Assembly: GCA_023301645.1 (NCBI GenBank)
Contig: JALZUH010000015.1
Coordinates: 1 to 14,590, forward strand
DNA from: Akkermansiaceae bacterium
GTDB lineage: Bacteria > Verrucomicrobiota > Verrucomicrobiia > Verrucomicrobiales > Akkermansiaceae
Direction: 5' to 3'
DNA: 14,590 nt
Shown here: piece after piece, positions 5,892-11,288 of the stretch
How the letters are laid out: every line of letters begins with the position of its first letter
Numbering within the stretch: position 1 is the first letter of the stretch
The notes under the pieces: model-generated
What the model was told of the DNA's origin: nothing
What the model saw: only the letters and a program-made list of their open reading frames with translations
Database searches by the model: none
Translations under genes and position numbers: made by a program

Positions 5892-7073
5892 TTAGGTGTA
5901 GATGTGCACGGGGCCTACGCTGCTGTCACCTTGGACGCTGCGGAGCTTGTGCACGGCTTTTTTGACCGCTTCGATGGCGATGTGAGTTTCTTCACGAGTG
6001 GTGAAGATGGAGAACGAGATGCGAAGGCTGCTTTTTGCCTGTTGGGCGGAGATGCCCATGGCTGTTTGCACATGAGATGGCTGCTGCTTTCCTGTCATGC
6101 AGGCGCTACCTGCTGAGCAGCCGACACCGTATTCGTCGAGGAGAATGAGAAGGCCTGCTGCCTCACAGCCTTGGAATGAGAGGTGGCTGGTATTGGCGGT
6201 GCGTTGGTCTTTTGCGCCATTGATGGTGACACCTTCGATCTGAGTGAGGAGGCTGTGCTCGAAGTAGTCGCGAAGTTCGGCAATACTTCGGAACTGGTCT
6301 TCGGCAAGTCGCTGCTGCATGATTTCTGCGGCTTTTCCGAGCCCGACAATGGAGGCGACATTTTCTGTGCCGCTGCGGCGTCCTGATTCTTGGCCTCCTC
6401 CGTGGAGCATGGGCTGGTAGCTTACGCCATTGCGGATGTAGAGTGCGCCAACGCCTTTGGGCGCGTGGAATTTATGACCAGAGAGGGAGAGGTAGTCGAC
6501 GGGGGTGGTGGAGACGTCGACAGGAGCTTTTCCTACGGCTTGGATTGCGTCGGTGTGGAAGGGGACGCGTGCTTGGTGGGAGAGTTCGCAGGCTTCTTCA
6601 ATCGGCTGGATAATACCAGTTTCATTATTGGCCCACATGATGGATGTGAAGGCGGCTCCTTCATCCTTACTGAGGGCTTGCTTGAGGGCGTCGAGCTGGA
6701 GTCTGCCACCAGAGTCTACGGGGATTTTCTCGTGATTGAAGCCATGCTGGCTACAGAGGTGCTCGCTATAGTGCAGGATGGCACTGTGCTCGATGGCACT
6801 GGTGATGATTTTTTTGTGCGTTGCTTGTCCTGCGAGGTAAGAGAGGGCTGAGTTATTGGACTCGGTGCCGCCACCGGTGAAGACGATGTCTTCGGGGTGG
6901 GCTGAGATGAGGGCTGCTACTTGCTGGCGGGCTTGGTCGAGGGCGTTTTTTACGATCTTTGCCGCGCTGTATCCACTAGATGGGTTGTAGCAGTGCTCGG
7001 TGAGGAATGGGAGCATGGCTTCGAGCACGTCAGGGTGAACTTGTGTGGTGGCATTAGAGTCGAGGTAGATCAT
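5892..7073 (-). CDS. Cysteine desulfurase, group I (NifS/IscS type)
   Basis: A 393-residue PLP enzyme that takes sulfur from L-cysteine, giving alanine and an enzyme persulfide for Fe-S clusters and thiolated tRNA. Visible features: N-terminal MIYLDSNATTQVHPDV; GGGTESNN (67-74), which binds the PLP phosphate region; EHSA with H96; NNETG (149-153); HTDAIQA with D175 and Q178; the Schiff-base lysine K201 in SGHKFHAPKG; GGGQESGRRSGTENV; and the sulfur-accepting C325 in GCSAGSACMTGK. The short Cys loop and length fit group I rather than SufS. No iscU, nifU or isc/suf neighbours are present, so it may serve another sulfur path such as tRNA thiolation. It starts 44 bases after the rlpA-like gene on the same strand and may be cotranscribed with it. 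Confidence 0.95.
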   Translation of the reverse strand: MIYLDSNATTQVHPDVLEAMLPFLTEHCYNPSSGYSAAKIVKNALDQARQQVAALISAHPEDIVFTGGGTESNNSALSYLAGQATHKKIITSAIEHSAILHYSEHLCSQHGFNHEKIPVDSGGRLQLDALKQALSKDEGAAFTSIMWANNETGIIQPIEEACELSHQARVPFHTDAIQAVGKAPVDVSTTPVDYLSLSGHKFHAPKGVGALYIRNGVSYQPMLHGGGQESGRRSGTENVASIVGLGKAAEIMQQRLAEDQFRSIAELRDYFEHSLLTQIEGVTINGAKDQRTANTSHLSFQGCEAAGLLILLDEYGVGCSAGSACMTGKQQPSHVQTAMGISAQQAKSSLRISFSIFTTREETHIAIEAVKKAVHKLRSVQGDSSVGPVHIYT

Positions 7074-7117
7074 GGCTGTGTGGAAGTTATGGCTCGTATG
7101 GTATGGCGAGGCGAGGG

Positions 7118-7648
7118 TTAGTTAATGAAGGGTAGCCGTGAAAACCATGAGCGCTTGCGCTTTCTTTTGTATTTGCCGTCTCCAACACTGATGACTTCAA
7201 CGTTTACTTGGATAATACCTTGTTTTTTAAATCCTAGTTTTGAGGCGGCGCGAGGGGTGACGTCGATGATTCTGCCGGGGATGAAGGGGCCCCGGTCGTT
7301 GACGCGCATTTTGAGCGATTTGTTGTTTGCTAGATTGGTGACCTTGACGACAGAGGGTAGCGGCAGGGTCTTATGGGCTGCGGAGATGGCGAAGGGTCTG
7401 ACTTTTTCCCCTAGTGAGGTGTTGCCGCGAATGAGCCCGAAGAGCTTGCTTTCGTCATACCATGAGCCAATACCGTCTTCGCTGTAGTAGAGGGCTTCGT
7501 CTACAGACATAGGCACGTAGTGCTCACCTCGAATGGTGTAGGGGCGAGTCACGTAGCCATCGTAGCTACGACTACATGAGGTGAATAGAGTGGGCGCAAG
7601 AGCTAGAAGGACGGCGAGATAAGGTCGAAGGCGTAGGAGATGCTTCAT
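7118..7648 (-). CDS. rlpA: RlpA-like lipoprotein (double-psi beta-barrel, septal ring/peptidoglycan type)
   Basis: A 176-residue lipoprotein. Residues 1-25 (MKHLLRLRPYLAVLL to LFTSC) are a type II signal peptide with C25 as the lipid site. The body matches the RlpA double-psi beta-barrel: YTIRGEHYVPM (37-47), GIGSWYDE (59-66), AAHKTLPLPSVVKVTNL (90-106), RVNDRGPF with the conserved Asp (115-122), GRIIDVTPRAASKLG (125-139) and a final VNVEVISVG. In Pseudomonas aeruginosa RlpA is a lytic transglycosylase acting on naked glycans at the septum, while other members appear non-catalytic. No SPOR domain follows; instead the protein ends in a basic tail (KYKRKRKRSW). The frame is open to a GTG at 7720, but only the ATG at 7648 puts the lipoprotein signal at the N terminus. 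It probably heads a unit with the cysteine desulfurase gene. Confidence 0.88.
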   Translation of the reverse strand: MKHLLRLRPYLAVLLALAPTLFTSCSRSYDGYVTRPYTIRGEHYVPMSVDEALYYSEDGIGSWYDESKLFGLIRGNTSLGEKVRPFAISAAHKTLPLPSVVKVTNLANNKSLKMRVNDRGPFIPGRIIDVTPRAASKLGFKKQGIIQVNVEVISVGDGKYKRKRKRSWFSRLPFIN

Positions 7649-7710
7649 GGTGGTGGAGTTAATATGCTTTTTGCTCAAATGAAAAACCAAAAGAGTAAGA
7701 ATAGAGGTTC

Positions 7711-7739
7711 TTGACCTCACTGGCTCATGACTTTATAGA
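7711..7739 (+). promoter_or_regulatory. Sigma70-like promoter driving the 35-aa ORF
   Basis: TTGACC (7711-7716, five of six bases of TTGACA) and TATAGA (7734-7739) are separated by exactly 17 bases. The predicted start near 7746 would give a leader of about 40 bases before the ATG at 7785. It points away from the divergent rlpA-like gene, and no other plus-strand gene follows before 8842. Confidence 0.55.
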
Positions 7740-7784
7740 GATGGCATTGGCACGCTGTGTCAGTGTTAATTACTGGATTTTATC

Positions 7785-7892
7785 ATGACTCGTAAAAAAA
7801 TCGAATTCTGCGCCCTTCTTTTCATCTTGGCTCTTATTGGGACATTTATCTACTCTGTCTATACAGTGCTCGATTTAATCGGCTTGGTGTAG
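7785..7892 (+). CDS. Putative 35-residue single-pass membrane protein
   Basis: A short open frame from ATG at 7785 to TAG at 7890-7892. The product starts MTRKKIEF, with three basic residues, and continues through a hydrophobic stretch of about 25 residues (ALLFILALIGTFIYSVYTV) to LDLIGLV. The positive N terminus followed by one transmembrane helix is typical of bacterial membrane microproteins. The upstream sigma70-like promoter at 7711-7739 gives independent support, and a hairpin at 7910-7925 follows. No Shine-Dalgarno is seen, as for other genes here. No family is recognised, and coding status needs homologues or ribosome profiling. Confidence 0.5.
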   Translation: MTRKKIEFCALLFILALIGTFIYSVYTVLDLIGLV

Positions 7893-7909
7893 CATTTGTC
7901 GTTGCTGCT

Positions 7910-7925
7910 TTCTGATTGATCAGAA
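7910..7925. terminator. Hairpin between the 35-aa ORF and the convergent NIF3-family gene
   Basis: TTCTGA / TCAGAA form a 6-bp stem around TTGA, in the 50-base gap between two convergent frames. It could end transcription from both sides. No long T-run is present. Confidence 0.35.
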
Positions 7926-7942
7926 GTGCCAGATGACCTTTT

Positions 7943-8698
7943 CTACAGTCCTGTGGGATGGTCGATGAATTCGTGATCGATGGCAAATCTTTCACTAAGG
8001 ACGTCTGCAAGCACTCGGACGCCAAATGTTTCTGTGGCGTAGTGTCCAGCGTAGAAAACATTGAGCCCTAGCTCCTCTGCTAGTGGGTATGACCAGTGTG
8101 GGCCTTCGCCTGAGATAAAGGTATCTATGCCAGATGCGGACATGGCTGCTACTTCTGAGCCAGCGCCTCCTGTGATAATGCCGACTTTACCGGCTCTCTC
8201 TGCTCCTCCGGGGCAAAGGTGGACGCTACTATCTACGGCAGATTTTAGACGTGTGAGCAGCTCGTCGCGTGTGATGTCGAGTGTTTGGCAAACACCGAGC
8301 TTGATGCCCTTCCAGTCGAAGAATGCTTCGGTGTCATTCATGCCTAGAGCTGTGGCGAGCTGGATGTTATTGCCCCAAGTAGGGTGAACATCGAGGGGGA
8401 TGTGAGCGCTGTATACTGCCATGCCTGCGTCGATGGCGAGTTTAAGCTTTTGGTATTGGGCTCCGCGTGTGCGCTGGGCACCTTGCCAAAACATGCCGTG
8501 GTGGACAAGTAACAGGTCAGCTCCTGCTGCGATGGCTTTTTTAAAGACGGGTAGTGAGGCGTCTACTGCGGAGGCGACTTTGGTAACGCTACCTTCATTC
8601 TCAAGCTGGAGGCCATTGAGTGCTTGTGGGTAATCGGGAAGCGCGTCAATACGGAGTTCGTGATCGAGAAAGGAGGTAAGGTCGTCTAGCTGTGCCAT
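7943..8698 (-). CDS. NIF3 family dinuclear metal-centre protein (YbgI/GTP cyclohydrolase 1 type 2-like)
   Basis: A 251-residue protein of the NIF3/YbgI/YqfO family, which forms toroidal hexamers with a two-metal site in each subunit. Features in order: ALNGLQLEN (26-34), DLLLVHHGMFW with H66/H67 as metal ligands, YSAHIPLDVHP with D103, GIITGGAGSE (173-182), SGEGPHW (196-202), FYAGHYATETFGV with H219 and E223 as metal ligands, and the C-terminal IDHPTGL typical of the family. The length matches bacterial short forms, without the PII-like insert of YqfO. The physiological function is unsettled; the 'GTP cyclohydrolase I type 2' name in databases is weakly supported. It is cytoplasmic and divergent from the SDR gene, 143 bases away. 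The start ATG at 8698 gives the typical N terminus. Confidence 0.93.
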   Translation of the reverse strand: MAQLDDLTSFLDHELRIDALPDYPQALNGLQLENEGSVTKVASAVDASLPVFKKAIAAGADLLLVHHGMFWQGAQRTRGAQYQKLKLAIDAGMAVYSAHIPLDVHPTWGNNIQLATALGMNDTEAFFDWKGIKLGVCQTLDITRDELLTRLKSAVDSSVHLCPGGAERAGKVGIITGGAGSEVAAMSASGIDTFISGEGPHWSYPLAEELGLNVFYAGHYATETFGVRVLADVLSERFAIDHEFIDHPTGL

Positions 8699-8760
8699 GT
8701 ATTTTATTTAGATGGTTTAGGTGGTGGAATCGATGAAAAATAGTGAGGGATACGAGTTTT

Positions 8761-8788
8761 TTGGATGGGTTGTGTTTTCAGGTAAAAT
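8761..8788 (+). promoter_or_regulatory. Possible promoter for the SDR gene
   Basis: TAAAAT at 8783-8788 matches five of six bases of the -10 consensus. TTGGAT at 8761-8766 is a weak -35 box with a 16-base spacer. A start near 8795 would lie inside the upstream open frame, which supports the ATG at 8842 as the translation start. Confidence 0.35.
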
Positions 8789-8841
8789 TAGCGCCTTTGA
8801 AAGGGCTAGTGTCGGCGACTTTAATTGGCTACAGTAGCGGT

Positions 8842-9573
8842 ATGAACAGCTCTATGGATTTCTCAGCAAAAACAATTCTCATTACAGGTGCGTCCTCAGG
8901 CATTGGGCGGGCACTGGCCAAGGCTCTCGTGAGCAAGGGGGCGCGTGTGGTCGGGCTGTGTAGAAATATTTCAAATCTACCCGAAAGTGTGGAGCCTCTC
9001 GAATGTGATTTGAGTGACGCGGCAGGGATTGCGGCGGCTTTTAGTCGATTGGTAAAGCTGGAGGGGTTTGATGGCTTGGACGCACTGGTCAATAGTGCGG
9101 GCATCGCTCTGTCTTCACCCGTCTCGACTGGGGACCCTGCTGATTGGGAAAAGATGTGGCAGGTCAATGTGCAGGGTTTGAGTGATTGTTCGCAGAGGGC
9201 CTTAGCGTTTTTTCCTAATGGTGAGGGGCAACTTATTAATGTGTCGAGTATGAGCGGCCACCGGGTGCCTCCCTCTGGAGGGTTTTATGCTGCGACGAAG
9301 TTTGCCGTGCGGGCTGTTACTGAGGCTTTGCGAGGCGAGCTGCGTGCTGGTGGGAAGAGAACTCGTGTAGCTACTATTTCACCTGGTTTTGTCGATACAC
9401 CCTTACTTGATATTTATTTTAAGGGTCGGGAGAATCAGCTAGAAAAGACGCGCGGGTCAATGGAGATGCTAACGGCTGATGATGTGGCGCGCTCGATTAT
9501 ACATATCTTGGAAACACCACTTCATATAGAAATCACTGATATTCAACTCAGAAGCTCAGATCAGGTAGGTTAA
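8842..9573 (+). CDS. Short-chain dehydrogenase/reductase (classical SDR)
   Basis: A 243-residue NAD(P)(H)-dependent oxidoreductase. It shows the Rossmann motif TGASSGIG (15-22), a basic residue at the end of the second strand (GLCRN, R41) suggesting NADPH preference, and DLSDA (56-60). NSAG (84-87) replaces the usual NNAG. The catalytic set is S136 (INVSSMSG), Y149 and K153 (YAATK), with N109 in QVNVQG, and PGFVDT follows the active site. The C-terminal segment PLHIEITDIQLRS resembles YdfG-like and clavaldehyde dehydrogenase-like members. The substrate is unknown. The frame is open to 8743, but the extra 33 residues are not SDR-like and overlap a putative promoter, so the ATG at 8842 (or 8854) is preferred. 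It is followed by the fucosidase gene after 144 bases, with no sign of a shared operon. Confidence 0.9.
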   Translation: MNSSMDFSAKTILITGASSGIGRALAKALVSKGARVVGLCRNISNLPESVEPLECDLSDAAGIAAAFSRLVKLEGFDGLDALVNSAGIALSSPVSTGDPADWEKMWQVNVQGLSDCSQRALAFFPNGEGQLINVSSMSGHRVPPSGGFYAATKFAVRAVTEALRGELRAGGKRTRVATISPGFVDTPLLDIYFKGRENQLEKTRGSMEMLTADDVARSIIHILETPLHIEITDIQLRSSDQVG

Positions 9574-9683
9574 TGTTAGATTGGGTGGTTACAGATTTAT
9601 TTTATGATTGTGCATGACCTAAATCATCAGACATATACTAACAGAACATAGCTGAAACAAAGCGGGTCACATCAACGTATTCG

Positions 9684-9698
9684 TTATACAGAGTATAA
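9684..9698 (+). promoter_or_regulatory. Inverted repeat overlapping a -10-like box before the fucosidase gene
   Basis: TTATAC and GTATAA are perfect 6-bp arms around AGA. The right arm overlaps TATAAG (9694-9699), a five-of-six match to the -10 consensus about 18 bases before the ATG. No good -35 box was found. A repressor or activator site for the fucosidase gene is a reasonable guess. Confidence 0.4.
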
Positions 9699-9717
9699 GA
9701 ATTACATACAGATCATC

Positions 9718-11220
9718 ATGAACTTCAAAAAAATCGTCCTTCTAGCCGCTGCAATAGTGGCACCTCAAATCAACGCAGAAGAATCTCAGGTGGTGAATCC
9801 TACTTGGGAGTCGCTATCAACTCATTATGAAGTTCCTGAGTGGTTTCAGAATGGGAAAATTGGTGTTTGGATGCACTGGGGTATTCCTTCTGCTTCAGAC
9901 GAGAATCGCCCTAATGACGGCTCACACTACGGGCGCCGTATGTATTCGGTTGTCCCTGATGATCACAAGGGGGAGCTGGGTATGTCTGAAACACTAACTA
10001 AATGGCATACGGAGCGCTACGGTCATCCTTCAGAATTTGGTTATGAGGATCTTATCCCATTATTCAAAGCAGAGAACTGGGATCCAGAGGCACTTGTGAA
10101 GTATGTCAAAGATATGGGCGCACGCTTTGTCATGCCTGTGGCAACTCACCATGATAACTTCGACATGTATGATTCCTCGCACCCGTGGAACTCAGTGAAG
10201 ATGGGGCCTAAGCGTGATACACTCAGAGAGTGGAAAGATGCGGCTACTAAGCACGGTCTGAAATTTGGTGTTTCCACCCACCTCTATTGGTCACCACGTT
10301 TCTTTGCTAATGCACGTAAGTATCAGAAGCCGGGGACGCCAGAGTGGACGCTCTTTAACATGGACTTCGATCAGAAAAATTACTCCAAACAGGATAGCTG
10401 GAATGAGCATTGGTATGACCGCTGCTGGGAACTCATCGAGAAGTATGATCCTGACATGTTTAATAATGACTCACCGTATCCGAAAATTGATGGTGGTAAG
10501 GGTATCGGTATCAAGCTCTTCACCGACTACATTAACCGCGACCGTAAAGAAAATGGTGGCAAGCAGTCTGTAGTGCTCTCCTTTAAAGATCCAGGGGCAG
10601 ACAAAAGAGCCTTCACTTATAATCTAGAGCGCGGAAGCGCAGGTGACATCAAGCCAGAACCATGGATGTGGGCAACTGACCTATCGGGTAATTGGTTCTA
10701 CCGTAAGAATGCTATTAATAGAATGAGCATTCCTGTAATGGTCGGTAATGCAGTAGACGCGATTAGTAAAAATGGTGTTGTGATGCTCAATATCGCCCTC
10801 ACAGGAGATGGTGTTATTCCTGATAATCAAAAAGCATATCTCGATGCATTTGGTGATTTCTTGAAAATCAATAATGAAGGCATCTACGATACTCGTCCAT
10901 GGGAAGTTTATGGAGAAGGTCCACTAGCTATTAAAGACGGACGTCAGGGTGAGAATAAGAAAATTTACTCACAGCAAGACATTCGCTTTACCACCAAAGA
11001 CGGAGTTCTCTACACCTTCCTGCTAGCCCCTCCAACTCAAGATATCCTTGTCAAAACACTGGCTACAGGTGGCAAACTCACTAAAGAGATCGCCAATATC
11101 GAGCTCATGGGTAGTGATGAGAAAGTGCAGTGGAGCCGATCAGCTGAGGGCTTAGCAATTAGCCTTCCAAAGGCACTTCCTAAAGCACTTGTTACAGGCT
11201 TCAAAGTGACACTCAAATAA
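9718..11220 (+). CDS. Secreted alpha-L-fucosidase, GH29-like
   Basis: A 500-residue exported glycoside hydrolase related to GH29, whose members release terminal alpha-L-fucose by a retaining mechanism. Residues 1-20 are a signal peptide ending INA before EESQ. Motifs: EWFQNGKIGVWMHWGIPSAS (41-60), the typical GH29 N-terminal block; YEDLIPLFKAENWDPEALVKYVKDMGARF; THHDNFDMYDS (143-153), corresponding to the usual KHHDGF...D; and YDPDMFNNDSP, where D251 occupies the position of the catalytic nucleophile. Family members usually have WFDGG there, so NNDS is divergent. The segment AISKNGVVMLNIALTGDGVIP (about 345-365) matches the conserved 'SKNGNLLLNIGP' block. A C-terminal beta domain follows from about residue 395. 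The acid/base residue cannot be placed by eye. It stands alone between the SDR gene and topB, and likely acts in the periplasm or outside the cell. Confidence 0.9.
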   Translation: MNFKKIVLLAAAIVAPQINAEESQVVNPTWESLSTHYEVPEWFQNGKIGVWMHWGIPSASDENRPNDGSHYGRRMYSVVPDDHKGELGMSETLTKWHTERYGHPSEFGYEDLIPLFKAENWDPEALVKYVKDMGARFVMPVATHHDNFDMYDSSHPWNSVKMGPKRDTLREWKDAATKHGLKFGVSTHLYWSPRFFANARKYQKPGTPEWTLFNMDFDQKNYSKQDSWNEHWYDRCWELIEKYDPDMFNNDSPYPKIDGGKGIGIKLFTDYINRDRKENGGKQSVVLSFKDPGADKRAFTYNLERGSAGDIKPEPWMWATDLSGNWFYRKNAINRMSIPVMVGNAVDAISKNGVVMLNIALTGDGVIPDNQKAYLDAFGDFLKINNEGIYDTRPWEVYGEGPLAIKDGRQGENKKIYSQQDIRFTTKDGVLYTFLLAPPTQDILVKTLATGGKLTKEIANIELMGSDEKVQWSRSAEGLAISLPKALPKALVTGFKVTLK

Positions 11221-11288
11221 ATCACTATTATTGATTAAAATAAAAATTAACCTTTTCAAGTGCAGTTTCCCTGTCTAGTCCAGCTTAC

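Noticed and set aside
6390..6851. A 153-codon open frame on the plus strand
   Set aside because: It is fully antisense to the well-supported cysteine desulfurase, and its product is a low-complexity Gly/Val/Asp-rich sequence typical of a shadow frame.
7649..7720. N-terminal extension of the RlpA-like protein from a GTG codon
   Set aside because: It would bury the lipoprotein signal 24 residues inside, and the region more likely holds the promoter.
8743..8841. N-terminal extension of the SDR protein
   Set aside because: The added residues do not resemble the SDR family, and the segment contains a -10-like TAAAAT box.
11220..11236. AT-rich hairpin AATCA/TGATT after the fucosidase stop
   Set aside because: The stem has only five weak pairs and no proper T-run; in such AT-rich sequence this is expected by chance.
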